A DNA stretch of 45,307 nt, taken from assembly GCA_018657585.1 (NCBI GenBank), contig JABHWX010000102.1, forward strand, positions 1 to 45,307. Direction: 5' to 3'. Position numbers and translations under genes: made by a program. How positions within the stretch are numbered: position 1 is the stretch's first letter; each line of letters begins with the position of its first letter. The DNA comes from Phycisphaerae bacterium. Its GTDB lineage: Bacteria > Planctomycetota > Phycisphaerae > Phycisphaerales > SM1A02. Under the pieces are notes generated by a model. It saw only the letters and a list, made by a program, of their open reading frames with translations, did no database searches and had not been told where the DNA came from. Shown here one piece after another: positions 1-8,615 of this stretch.

Positions 1-26
1 AGAGTGCGAGCAATGTCATTTCAACA

Positions 27-875
27 TCATACTCGTTTGATAATGGCTTCGGCTAGACGTTTTGCTGAATCCTCACAATGTCTAAAGAAAAGCGATGGTT
101 CAACGAGTTCAAGTTCGTTTAGAACTAATATTCCACAGTTGTCGCGAAGATAATCAAAACGTGCATATAATAAATCTTCATGATTCGGAACAGACAATAG
201 TGTTTGTTCCATCGTGGCAATTTCATCATCTGTAAATGAATACGGCATATCGATTGCGCCAAAATCATCCTGTACTCTGTAGTCACCTTCTACTGGTATT
301 TTTTGAACGCCGTGTGTAAACTTGCCATCTATAAAAATTGCAGTAAGTTCACCTTCGGTTTCCACGCTCTCTAAATATGGTTGCAACATCATGTCTTGAT
401 GTAGATTGTCATCAAGAAATTTCTGGGCATCTTCCAGTTCATCCATTGAAAACCTAAGGGTATCCGATGCGCATGCACCAACTTGCGGTTTGATGAACCC
501 TCGTAATGAATCAAACTGCTTGACTAACTGTAGAATGTCAACTTTTTTGTTTTCGTCAATCCAGATAGTTGGTGCAATTGTTGTGCCATATTGTTCAAGT
601 TCACGTAAGTATGATTTATGCGTGTTCCATTCAACGATAGAAGCATTATTGAATAGCCGAGGTACAGTTTTACACCAATTCACAAATCCAACTTTTTGCT
701 GGTGGTAGTCCCACGTTGTTCGAATTACTGAAATGTCGAATTTATTCCAATCGATAGAATCTGTCCAAGATGGGCAATGTACCTTTGCGCCTTTTTGTTC
801 GAGTGCTTTGATGAGGGGTTTGTCATCAACTTCCCACTCAGGCAGATTGGTACAACTTACAAGCGCGACGTTCAC
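27..875 (-). CDS. ATP-grasp superfamily ligase (RimK/glutathione-synthetase-like)
   Basis: A 282-residue protein resembling the ATP-grasp group that includes the cycloserine-pathway ligase DcsG and prokaryotic glutathione-synthetase-like enzymes. The N-terminal strand V-A-L-V-S-C, the R-T-T-W-D-Y-H motif at residues 52-58, the central F-I-K-P-Q-V-G-A nucleotide-binding lysine region and the C-terminal L-Y-A-R-F-D-Y ... N-E-L-E-L-V-E-P metal-binding strand are all visible. Family knowledge suggests ATP-dependent ligation of a carboxylate to an amine; the substrate is unknown. The start is GTG, and its GTGA overlaps the stop of the upstream MFS gene by 4 nt, so it is the last visible gene of a coupled operon. 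The fold assignment is fairly secure; the reaction is not. Confidence 0.75.
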   Translation of the reverse strand: MNVALVSCTNLPEWEVDDKPLIKALEQKGAKVHCPSWTDSIDWNKFDISVIRTTWDYHQQKVGFVNWCKTVPRLFNNASIVEWNTHKSYLRELEQYGTTIAPTIWIDENKKVDILQLVKQFDSLRGFIKPQVGACASDTLRFSMDELEDAQKFLDDNLHQDMMLQPYLESVETEGELTAIFIDGKFTHGVQKIPVEGDYRVQDDFGAIDMPYSFTDDEIATMEQTLLSVPNHEDLLYARFDYLRDNCGILVLNELELVEPSLFFRHCEDSAKRLAEAIIKRV

Positions 876-2170
876 GGAGTGTCCGTTTCTTTAAGCCAAC
901 GGCAGAGAATGGTTCCAACGACAAGAGAAATTGGAAGTAAAACAAGCGCCATCCTATAGTCGCTTGCTGTGTATGCATCAGTCTTTGAGGTTAAGTCAAG
1001 CACCGAACCAAATATTGGCTGTAATATAAAACCACCAAGCATGACAAAGAAATTAACGAAGGCGACTGCTGTTGCCTTACACGATGAACTGTGTTGTTCG
1101 ACAGCAGTAGCAAATGTAATTGCCTGTGCGCCTGCAAAGAATCCAGAAAGGATGAGGAAGACTACTGTTATCCAAAAGGGTAGAAATGAGGCAAGTAATA
1201 GCATACTCATTGATGCAGCGCATAAACCACCACCTAAGAATATTGGACGTCGTCTTGTCTTATATTTATCTGATAGCCATCCAAGTAATGGTCCGCCGAC
1301 TGCAAAGCCCAAGAATAACGTTGTCATTGCCCAAGCCGCAGATTCTTTAGAAACACCAGATGACGTAGCAATAAATTCGTCACCCCAAAGTGCTCCAAAT
1401 GTAGAGATAGGAACGTAAAGCAACAAACTAATAATCGATATGAGCCAAGTTTGCCCATTTGAAACAACTTCTCTAAGTCCTGCAAACATAGAGTCTTCCG
1501 ATTCTTGGTTTTCAATTTTTGCAATTTTCAGGAACCAATCGGGTCTTCTTGGAACAATCATCCAAATCATAATTGCAATTACTAAACCCACAAGCGCTGC
1601 TGTATACATTGCACTTCGCCAGCCATACTCTTGAACAGCAATTTCAAGTGGTGCTTGCCCTAGAGCTGCGCCTAACGTTCCAAGCGCTGCAGTCATTCCC
1701 ATAATGAATGCTAGTTTTCTTCTTGGGAACCATACGGTGGCGACGTAGACAGCACCAACGTATGCAAACGAAGAACCTATGCCGAGCATAATTCGTCCGA
1801 GTCCAAGAATTACAGTTGTTTCAGCAAGTGCGAAGGCAAGGCAACCGATTCCTGCGATTATTGCAGCGCTACTTAATAATTTTTTAGAACCGAATCTGTC
1901 AAGTGTTATTCCCACGATGAGTTGCATGGGAGCGTAAGCGAGGTAATACAAGCCCATCACAAATCCCAGCGTGGATGCATCCAATGCAAATTCATTTTGC
2001 AAGGTTCCTTCCATAACACTTGGAGCAACTCTTGCAAAAAATTCATAAAGGTAAAAGGATGCTGCAATTGCCCAGTAGAGCCACGGCATTGCCTCAGACC
2101 TTGCTTCGCGAGCAATTTTCCTTGCCTCGGCAAGCTCTCGGTCAATTTCTTCTCTTATTCGGTGGGGCAT
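872..2170 (-). CDS. MFS transporter
   Basis: A 432-residue inner-membrane transporter of the major facilitator superfamily. After an unusual, highly charged N-terminal stretch of about 28 residues (rich in R, E and A, probably a cytoplasmic amphipathic helix) there are about twelve hydrophobic segments. The family loop between helices 2 and 3 is visible (D-R-F-G-S-K-K near residue 94), as is its second-half counterpart (G-W-L-S-D-K-Y-K-T-R-R). Substrate cannot be read from the sequence. It overlaps the adenine deaminase 3' end by 16 nt and the ATP-grasp start by 4 nt. Because it sits directly behind ade, a nucleobase or a product of the ATP-grasp enzyme is a possible substrate, but this is inference from position only. 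Confidence 0.85.
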   Translation of the reverse strand: MPHRIREEIDRELAEARKIAREARSEAMPWLYWAIAASFYLYEFFARVAPSVMEGTLQNEFALDASTLGFVMGLYYLAYAPMQLIVGITLDRFGSKKLLSSAAIIAGIGCLAFALAETTVILGLGRIMLGIGSSFAYVGAVYVATVWFPRRKLAFIMGMTAALGTLGAALGQAPLEIAVQEYGWRSAMYTAALVGLVIAIMIWMIVPRRPDWFLKIAKIENQESEDSMFAGLREVVSNGQTWLISIISLLLYVPISTFGALWGDEFIATSSGVSKESAAWAMTTLFLGFAVGGPLLGWLSDKYKTRRRPIFLGGGLCAASMSMLLLASFLPFWITVVFLILSGFFAGAQAITFATAVEQHSSSCKATAVAFVNFFVMLGGFILQPIFGSVLDLTSKTDAYTASDYRMALVLLPISLVVGTILCRWLKETDTP

Positions 2171-3810
2171 ACTTCTATAGGAACGATTGTAAATTGGTCA
2201 ACATCGACAAGCCCCAAGTCGCTGAGTTTAAGTTTTGGAATGACTGACAGTGGCAAGAAACTTAGTGGCATAAATGGATCGTCAAGCGGGCAGCCAAGCG
2301 ATGCAATTGCCTTGAGTACGGCGTGCTGTTGCTCGATGACAACGTCTGGAGGAGAGTCTGACATAAGGCCCGCAATTGGCAAGGGTAGCATTGCAAGCAC
2401 CTTACCTCCCGAAACTACGCACTGCCCACCACCTGAATCAGCAATCGCAGTAGCAGCAATACACATATCTTCATCGTTGTCTCCAACAACCGCGATGTTG
2501 TGCGAATCGTGCCCAACCGTTGATGCAATTGCACCCCCGGTAAAAGCAAACCCGTGAACGAAACCGAGTCCAATATTTCCGGTGTTGTGGTGTCGTTCGA
2601 TGACTGCCATCTTTAACACATCTTCATCGGTTGTCTTGAGGTGAAGTTCCTCAGTAAAGAGTTGCCCTTGGATAAGCCCAATGACACGAACGAGTTCGCT
2701 TTGAACATGTATTGCGAATGATTCTTGTGTAATAGAAGAGGGTAGATGTACACTGTCTTTTGCAATGGTCCAATCTGTTGTGCATTCAATTTCAATAACG
2801 TTACCGTTATCAGCAACGAGCTTTCCATGGTGCCATGTTTGTTTTGGGTTCGGACTCTGCAAGTCGTCAAAGATAACGAGGTTTGCAAATTTTCCTTCTT
2901 CAATGGATCCAATGTCGTTGAGTTCGTAATGGTCTGATACGTGTTTTGTTGCAATACAAATAGCGAGTATTGGGTCAAGCCCAAGCGAAATGGCTTTTCG
3001 GATGATGTGATCGATGTGTCCCTCGTCGCGCAAATCAGCTGGGTGCCTGTCGTCAGTGCAGAAACATATCTTGTGTGCATTTTCTGGGGTGATGATTGGC
3101 AAGAGAGCTTCAAGGTTTTTTGCAGCACTACCCTCACGAATATATATTTGCATGCCTGCGTCTAGTTTTTCTTGCGCTTCTTTTTCTGTGATGGATTCAT
3201 GGTCGCTCGAAATACCAGCGGCAATGTATTTCAGTAACTCTTTTCCACGAAGTCCGGGGCAGTGTCCATCTACCTTGCCATGTCGCAGTCCCATTTTGAT
3301 TTTTTTGTGAACCTCTTCGTCATCGTGGATAACTCCGGGAAAGTTCATCATTTCTGCAAGGGCGATCACTCGTTCGTCTTCAAAAAGTGGTTCTAAATCA
3401 TCGCTGAGTAACACAGCTCCGCTGGTTTCAAGTGGGGAAGCGGGTACGCAGGAACTTGCAGCAAAATACGCATCGAACGGAATACCTTTTGCGTCATCCA
3501 TGATAAGTTTAATGCCTGCAATTCCAAGGACATTCGCAATTTCATGCGGGTCAAAAATGGCAGTAGTCGTTCCGTGGGGAAGGGTAAGTTGCACAAAGGA
3601 AGTTGGGGGGAGCATGGTGGATTCGACGTGCATGTGTGCGTCGATAAAACCGGGAGCAATATAAGCGCCGTTTACATCAATAATTTCTTGTGCTTCGGTA
3701 GCGTCGAACACGATTATTCCATCTTTGATTCCAACGTCAATATATTCAATCGAACGTGTTTGTACGTTGATGACTTTCCCGCCGCGGAGAATTGTGTCGA
3801 CTATTGTCAT
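2155..3810 (-). CDS. ade: adenine deaminase
   Basis: A 551-residue amidohydrolase that converts adenine to hypoxanthine and ammonia in purine salvage. It matches the AdeC/Ade family (COG1001 type) over its full length. Metal ligands sit in P-G-F-I-D-A-H-M-H-V-E-S-T (H59 and H61). The motif H-G-T-T-T-A-I-F-D-P-H-E-I-A-N-V, then D-G-H-C-P-G and F-C-T-D-D-R-H, follow in the expected order. The C-terminal domain carries G-H-D-S-H-N and D-S-G-G-G-Q. The length is normal for the family. The ATG overlaps the stop of the upstream UPF0173 gene by 4 nt, so the two are translationally coupled. Confidence 0.93.
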   Translation of the reverse strand: MTIVDTILRGGKVINVQTRSIEYIDVGIKDGIIVFDATEAQEIIDVNGAYIAPGFIDAHMHVESTMLPPTSFVQLTLPHGTTTAIFDPHEIANVLGIAGIKLIMDDAKGIPFDAYFAASSCVPASPLETSGAVLLSDDLEPLFEDERVIALAEMMNFPGVIHDDEEVHKKIKMGLRHGKVDGHCPGLRGKELLKYIAAGISSDHESITEKEAQEKLDAGMQIYIREGSAAKNLEALLPIITPENAHKICFCTDDRHPADLRDEGHIDHIIRKAISLGLDPILAICIATKHVSDHYELNDIGSIEEGKFANLVIFDDLQSPNPKQTWHHGKLVADNGNVIEIECTTDWTIAKDSVHLPSSITQESFAIHVQSELVRVIGLIQGQLFTEELHLKTTDEDVLKMAVIERHHNTGNIGLGFVHGFAFTGGAIASTVGHDSHNIAVVGDNDEDMCIAATAIADSGGGQCVVSGGKVLAMLPLPIAGLMSDSPPDVVIEQQHAVLKAIASLGCPLDDPFMPLSFLPLSVIPKLKLSDLGLVDVDQFTIVPIEVCPTE

Positions 3811-4484
3811 TCTGTAGAGAGTTCTAATGCATCACCGGGTTCCATAACGAGCACATCAATCTCTTTTGGAGCAAAACGTGAAACGTCGACTTCGATTGGC
3901 GGCCAAGTGTTGTAGTGCATTGGAATTGCAGTTGGAGCTCCGATCATCTCTGCTGCTGCAGCGGCCATTTCTGGCCCCATTGTGAATCTGTCTCCTATAG
4001 GATACATGGCGATATCGGGTTGGTATATTTGCCCGAGAAGTTCCATGTCGGAGAAAAGGGCTGTGTCGCCAGCGTGGTAAATGACAGCACCTCCAAATTC
4101 AATCATGAGACCGCACGGCATACCCATGTATCTTCCGTTGTAACTTGATGAGTGGAATGCTTGGGTGAATGAGATTCCTCCAAACGGTGCTTCAATCCGA
4201 CCGCCTGGATTACCTGGTTCACATTTTTCGTGTCCTTGTTCGCCAAGGTATTCACATATTTCATACGCAGCAAAGACCGTCGCATCGTTCGCTTTAGCAA
4301 TTTCCTCACAATCGGCAAAGTGGTCAAAGTGACCATGTGTTACAGCGATATGAGTGCATTTCACATCTTCCGCAGAAATGGTCGCAACGGGATTATCTGT
4401 AAAGAAGGGATCAATGACGAGGTTATGAATCCCATCATCAAGCTGAAAACACGATTGTCCATGAAAGGTGAGGTTGATTGCCAT
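3807..4484 (-). CDS. UPF0173-family metal-dependent hydrolase (metallo-beta-lactamase fold)
   Basis: A 225-residue protein of the YtkL/UPF0173 type. The metallo-beta-lactamase signature T-H-G-H-F-D-H lies at residues 49-55, with later metal or active-site positions in Q-A-F-H-S-S, H-A-G-D-T-A and P-M-H-Y-N-T-W. The family is compact, cytosolic and of unknown physiological substrate. This is the first gene of the ade operon. No Shine-Dalgarno sequence is visible, but TACGAT (minus strand, 4491-4496) ends 6 nt before the ATG, compatible with a leaderless start. The fold is clear; the role in this operon is unknown. Confidence 0.88.
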   Translation of the reverse strand: MAINLTFHGQSCFQLDDGIHNLVIDPFFTDNPVATISAEDVKCTHIAVTHGHFDHFADCEEIAKANDATVFAAYEICEYLGEQGHEKCEPGNPGGRIEAPFGGISFTQAFHSSSYNGRYMGMPCGLMIEFGGAVIYHAGDTALFSDMELLGQIYQPDIAMYPIGDRFTMGPEMAAAAAEMIGAPTAIPMHYNTWPPIEVDVSRFAPKEIDVLVMEPGDALELSTE

Positions 4485-4517
4485 ATCCCCATCGTATCAT
4501 GCCACAGAGGAAAAGAG

Positions 4518-5240
4518 TTATTTGCGGCGTCGCCGTTTGCCTGTAAGGCCGGCGATCGTAAGCAAGGCAATTGCGCCAGGGGCAGGAACGAATTGGTATG
4601 AAAAAGCATACTGACCCATAAGTGAGAAATCGGCAGAGCCAGCCACGTCCCAATGGCTATCCTGAAAGGTGACAAATTGAATTGGTTCGCCAGCAAATTC
4701 TGTTAAATCGATATCGTATAAACTCACAGTCCCCGATCTCGCCTCTTCAACATTTCCCCAAGCGAATCCCGCTGAGGTCTGACCATGATCCCAACCGAGA
4801 TAAGAATTTACAAGTTGCGTTCCGTTTCCAAGGTCATACCAATCAGTTTGGCTTCCACTATCACCAGACGCAAACCAATCAGTGTTTGTACTAGTTGTTG
4901 CTGAAACACCTAAAAACTGATTCGGAGTGGATCCAATTGGGTCGTTGATTGGAATACCATCAAATAAACCAATGAATGACATACCAGCATCAGTACTTGC
5001 CAATATAAAAGTCAGTTGCCCAACAGTTTCAATGCCATCATTGTTGAGGGTTCCAGCAAGGATATCTAGGTCGCTCATCGAAAATTGATGATCGCTGCTC
5101 CCAAGGAGTCCATTGAAATCACCTGCATACATGTCATAAGTGCCATCCGAACTGCTTATGGTGAGATAATCAGCAAAAACCTGTCCTCCAAGACTAATGC
5201 ATGCAATGAGCGATAGTAGGGCTAGAGTGATTTTTGACAT
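4518..5240 (-). CDS. exported protein with planctomycetal PEP-CTERM-like sorting tail
   Basis: A 240-residue secreted protein. A signal peptide is clear (M-S-K-I-T then a hydrophobic stretch ending near A-D-Y at about residue 24). The body is rich in S, D, G and T with no recognisable catalytic motif. The C-terminus has the planctomycetal PEP-CTERM-like layout: V-P-A-P-G, then a short hydrophobic helix (A-I-A-L-L-T-I-A-G-L) and G-K-R-R-R-R-K. In this group the tail is thought to direct sorting to the cell surface. It stands as a single gene, with TATAAA (minus strand, 5249-5254) 8 nt before the ATG and no Shine-Dalgarno sequence. Molecular function is unknown. Confidence 0.8.
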   Translation of the reverse strand: MSKITLALLSLIACISLGGQVFADYLTISSSDGTYDMYAGDFNGLLGSSDHQFSMSDLDILAGTLNNDGIETVGQLTFILASTDAGMSFIGLFDGIPINDPIGSTPNQFLGVSATTSTNTDWFASGDSGSQTDWYDLGNGTQLVNSYLGWDHGQTSAGFAWGNVEEARSGTVSLYDIDLTEFAGEPIQFVTFQDSHWDVAGSADFSLMGQYAFSYQFVPAPGAIALLTIAGLTGKRRRRK

Positions 5241-5350
5241 AGGAAGTCTTTATATCGGCGCTATTTAGCCCCAATCTGACTACTACTTCGGATTCAAGGC
5301 GCTACAAGTTCTTTAAAGATGCCCAATTAGACCGATTATCTTACCCATTG

Positions 5351-6796
5351 TTACAAAATTGGAGCGATAAGGCTAACTGCATTCTGCCATAACCGACGTG
5401 AAATGGACCATTGCTTTGGCAAATCGATAGGAATTTTGTGTGATTGATCAATGTATGTGTACTGTAACGTTCGTAGTTCTTTTGCAAATTTCGAATCATA
5501 TACAAGCATACTGACTTCAAAATTCAAATCTAAACTGCGGCGGTCAAGGTTTGCCGATCCTATAAGAGCAATTTCGTCATCAATAGTTACGGTTTTAGCA
5601 TGCAATAGTCCGCCTCTGTATTCATGTACTTGCACACCAGCTCGAAGCAAGTATGAATATCTGCTTCTGCTTGCAGCTTGCACAAGTCTCGAATCGTTTT
5701 TTGCAGGAAGCACAAGGTGTGTTTCGACACCTCGTTTTGCAGCAATGAGCAAAGCAGACTCTGTTGCATCATCAGGTGAAAAATATGGAGTAGTAATGAC
5801 AAGTTTCTGTTGCGCACTAAAAAAAGCAGTCTGAAGAAGTTGGCTTAAAGCTAAATTGGTACTGTTTGGACCAGTTGCCATAAGTTGCGCGGAGATTCCA
5901 TGGCAATTAGTATTGATTGGTTCTTTTAGTAGAGCGTCAAGATCTTCATCTGTATCCATAAACCAATCTTGTACAAAGATAGCTTGAAGTTCTCGTACGA
6001 TTGGCCCCGTTAAACGAACGGATGCATCAACCCAGGGCGCAAATTTTTTCTTTACAGCAAACTCTTTTTCAGCGATATTGTTCGACCCCATGTATCCGAT
6101 GGTGTTATCAATCACGGCGATCTTCCGATGGTTCCTCAAATCGACTCTGGCAAAAATTGCACGTAAAATATTTACAGGCAGTGCTTCGGCAACTTGTACA
6201 CCTGACTCTTTCAGTGAGCAATAAAGAGAAGAGTTGAAAAAACCTTTTGACCCAAGAGAATCAAGGAGTAGTCTGCACTGAACTCCACGGCGGTTTGCTT
6301 CAATGAGTGACTCTGTAATTATCTCACCTGCTTTATCGTCGAGCATTAGGTAATCAAGTAGATGGCATTGTTCTTTTGCGTTGCGGATGTCTTCTGCGAG
6401 AGATTCGATGAAGATATCTGATTCGCTAATTAACGTTGCATCATTCCCGCAGAGAACGGCAGAGCCTCCAATGGAAGAAGCAATGTGAGAAACAGAAAAA
6501 TATTTTTCTTGTGGTTGAATTACATGCGAGTTTGCATTTTGTATGTGAGGAGAAATACTTTGTGGTATTTCCTCCAAAATTTTCCTGTTTCGCTTTCTTC
6601 GTCTACTGCCTAATCTTCGAGTTCCAACAAGTAAGAAAATGAACGTGCCAATAAATGGCAGTGCGATAATCAAAAACATCCAAGCAATCTTTGCTGAATC
6701 GGATTTTTTCTTGCTTAGTAGCAGGACGCCAACCATCAGAAATTTTAGTAGCAATTCTGAAGTCAATAAAATAACTGGAAATGAGTTAGGAAACAT
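5351..6796 (-). CDS. cls: cardiolipin synthase (phospholipase D family)
   Basis: A phosphatidyltransferase of 481 residues that makes cardiolipin from phosphatidylglycerol. Two N-terminal membrane helices are followed by two HKD catalytic motifs: H223-x-K225-x4-D230 with G-S-N-N, and H399-x-K401-x4-D406 with G-S-A-N-L-D-R-R-S. The open frame runs upstream to 6928, but that would overlap the previous gene by 97 nt and add a basic, atypical leader. I therefore chose the ATG at 6796 (M-F-P-N-S-F, directly before the first helix), which leaves a normal 35-nt gap. It is the last gene of the murC-murB-ddl-ftsQ-like cluster. Confidence 0.9.
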   Translation of the reverse strand: MFPNSFPVILLTSELLLKFLMVGVLLLSKKKSDSAKIAWMFLIIALPFIGTFIFLLVGTRRLGSRRRKRNRKILEEIPQSISPHIQNANSHVIQPQEKYFSVSHIASSIGGSAVLCGNDATLISESDIFIESLAEDIRNAKEQCHLLDYLMLDDKAGEIITESLIEANRRGVQCRLLLDSLGSKGFFNSSLYCSLKESGVQVAEALPVNILRAIFARVDLRNHRKIAVIDNTIGYMGSNNIAEKEFAVKKKFAPWVDASVRLTGPIVRELQAIFVQDWFMDTDEDLDALLKEPINTNCHGISAQLMATGPNSTNLALSQLLQTAFFSAQQKLVITTPYFSPDDATESALLIAAKRGVETHLVLPAKNDSRLVQAASRSRYSYLLRAGVQVHEYRGGLLHAKTVTIDDEIALIGSANLDRRSLDLNFEVSMLVYDSKFAKELRTLQYTYIDQSHKIPIDLPKQWSISRRLWQNAVSLIAPIL

Positions 6797-6831
6797 GCCC
6801 CCAAGATATGCGAAAAGAGAAGGCGAAGTAC

Positions 6832-7704
6832 TTATTTTCGATAGACTCGAGTAGGATTTGTTAAATCGAACTCTGATGATGAGTTTAAATCGATTCTTCC
6901 AGAACTTTCGTACATAGAGTTTATCCACTCGAGTTTCTTGTCAGCGAGAGACTCAAGCGATTTTTCTTGTCCGGGAGCTGATCCCCAGTTTAAACGGCTC
7001 GATGAATCAGAGATCAGCGTAAGTGATTTGTTCGATGGCCATTTGCCTAGGTTTATCTCAGTTACCTGTAATGCCCAAGGTTTGTTGTAGATGAGTTTCA
7101 ATACATCGAGTGCAGCCATGACATCTTCGCCATTCCATTGGAGACCAGGTCGTTGAGGTCGATCAAATTGCGGGAGCGAAATCGTAATGAAATGATACTT
7201 GGTGTCGACAATCTCTCCATTTCTTAATGGTAAACGTCGTCCACTATCATCGATATACACACTTCCTAATCCGTCGAGAACTCTTGCGTATGGAATAAGG
7301 AACGTAGCATCAACGACGGCTTCGTTTTCATCAACCCATCGCACTTGGTTTACATCAAGAAACCATCCAGTTGCAGCGAGTGCATCTGAAGTTTGAATCA
7401 GACTCTCTCTGCTCACCTCTGTTTTAGACAATTGAATTTTTGCTTTGTCTTGAAGTTCTTGGAGTAAAACCTTGTTGAGCCAAATAGGGGGTGAACTGAA
7501 TGTGACCGAAAAATCAGCAGCAGGGTGCTGAGTAGCTCGTAACTTTGGAACACTCATTGCAGTTAACGTGATAAGGCCTCCAATTGCGAGTGCCCAAGAG
7601 AGAACAACTGGAGACTTGAATATTTGACCAAGTGCTCCAAGAAGCGTTAATAGGCTATACGAGAACTTCTTTTTCTTCTTTCGTGCCATAGCGTAGTACA
7701 CCAT
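6832..7704 (-). CDS. FtsQ/DivIB-like cell division protein (divergent)
   Basis: A 290-residue bitopic membrane protein: a short basic cytoplasmic tail (M-A-R-K-K-K-K-K), one membrane helix at about residues 35-53, then a periplasmic domain. That domain reads like a POTRA/FtsQ unit. It has W-F-L-D-V-N-Q-V-R-W, then V-V-D-A-T-F-L-I-P-Y-A-R-V, then Y-I-D-D-S-G-R-R-L-P. The end (L-N-W-G-S-A-P-G ... G-R-I-D-L-N) recalls the FtsQ beta-domain. It lies directly after ddl, exactly where ftsQ sits in the classical dcw cluster, but ftsA and ftsZ do not follow. Start could be 7704 (M-V-Y-Y-A-M) or the ATG at 7689, which gives the more natural M-A-R-K leader. No Shine-Dalgarno sequence is seen. The assignment is inference from layout plus motifs. 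Confidence 0.6.
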   Translation of the reverse strand: MVYYAMARKKKKKFSYSLLTLLGALGQIFKSPVVLSWALAIGGLITLTAMSVPKLRATQHPAADFSVTFSSPPIWLNKVLLQELQDKAKIQLSKTEVSRESLIQTSDALAATGWFLDVNQVRWVDENEAVVDATFLIPYARVLDGLGSVYIDDSGRRLPLRNGEIVDTKYHFITISLPQFDRPQRPGLQWNGEDVMAALDVLKLIYNKPWALQVTEINLGKWPSNKSLTLISDSSSRLNWGSAPGQEKSLESLADKKLEWINSMYESSGRIDLNSSSEFDLTNPTRVYRK

Positions 7705-7730
7705 CGACTAGGAGGTCGTTACGACTTGAC

Positions 7731-8615
7731 TCAGCGTGCCATTGCGGCATGAACCAGTGATGCGCAGAGGGTATCCATCGTGATTCCAATATGCTTTGCA
7801 GCCATAGGAACAAGAGAATGGTTTGTAAAACCCGGCATAGTGTTGATTTCTAGCAACCAAGAGCCTCGGTCATCAAGGAGAAAATCAACTCTAGCTATAT
7901 CAAGGATATTCATTTCTTCATAAAGTTTCATGGCTGAGTTCACGCAATCGTATGTAGGCAGATTGGGTGAGATGACATATTGCGTGTCTTCGCTTTGATA
8001 CTTTGCCACAAAATCGTACGATTCGTTTGGTGGAATGATTTCAATAATTGGAAGTGGTTCTCCGTTAACAATTCCAACAGTCAACTCGCGACCCTGAATG
8101 TATTCTTCTGCTAAGAGTTGTTTTCGGGTTTTAAACAATTCAGTTTTATTAATTTGCACATCTTCGGTAGAATTGCAAAATTCAACGTCAACGCTTGATC
8201 CATCGTCAATTGGTTTGAGAACAAAGGGTAGTGGTAAATCGCATGTATCGTTCTCATTAAGAACACACCACTTTGGGGTTTGTATTCCTAGACCAATTGC
8301 TATTTGCTTTGTTGTGGATTTATCCATTGCAAGTTCAGCCGATTTGCTTGAGGAACCTACAAAAATTTTGCCTGCATTCTCAAGAAGTTGTTGGAGTGGC
8401 CCACCCTCACCAAACGGCCCATGCAATACAGGAAATACAATATCGCACTGAATGTTTGCAATATCCTCAAGGCTTGGGATGTCAATAATTTGTTCTTCTA
8501 CGAAGAACTCTCCTGAATTTTTGAGAGCTTGTGCCACAGCCATTCCAGAACGTATCGATACATCACGTTCGGCGTCTGGACCACCCATCAGAACAGTTAC
8601 ATGTTTTTTGCTCAT
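7731..8615 (-). CDS. ddl: D-alanine--D-alanine ligase
   Basis: A 294-residue ATP-grasp ligase that joins two D-alanines for peptidoglycan precursor synthesis in the cytosol. Diagnostic motifs are M-G-G-P-D-A-E-R-D-V-S (residues 10-20), H-G-P-F-G-E-G-G, F-V-L-K-P-I-D-D-G-S-S, E-E-Y-I-Q-G-R-E-L-T, A-R-V-D-F and E-I-N-T-M-P-G-F-T. Length is typical of the short Ddl class. The start codon overlaps the murB stop by 4 nt. Confidence 0.95.
   Translation of the reverse strand: MSKKHVTVLMGGPDAERDVSIRSGMAVAQALKNSGEFFVEEQIIDIPSLEDIANIQCDIVFPVLHGPFGEGGPLQQLLENAGKIFVGSSSKSAELAMDKSTTKQIAIGLGIQTPKWCVLNENDTCDLPLPFVLKPIDDGSSVDVEFCNSTEDVQINKTELFKTRKQLLAEEYIQGRELTVGIVNGEPLPIIEIIPPNESYDFVAKYQSEDTQYVISPNLPTYDCVNSAMKLYEEMNILDIARVDFLLDDRGSWLLEINTMPGFTNHSLVPMAAKHIGITMDTLCASLVHAAMAR

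Noticed and set aside
6797-6928. Longer N-terminus for cardiolipin synthase (start at 6928)
   Set aside because: It would overlap the FtsQ-like gene by 97 nt and add a basic leader not seen in the family; the ATG at 6796 fits better.
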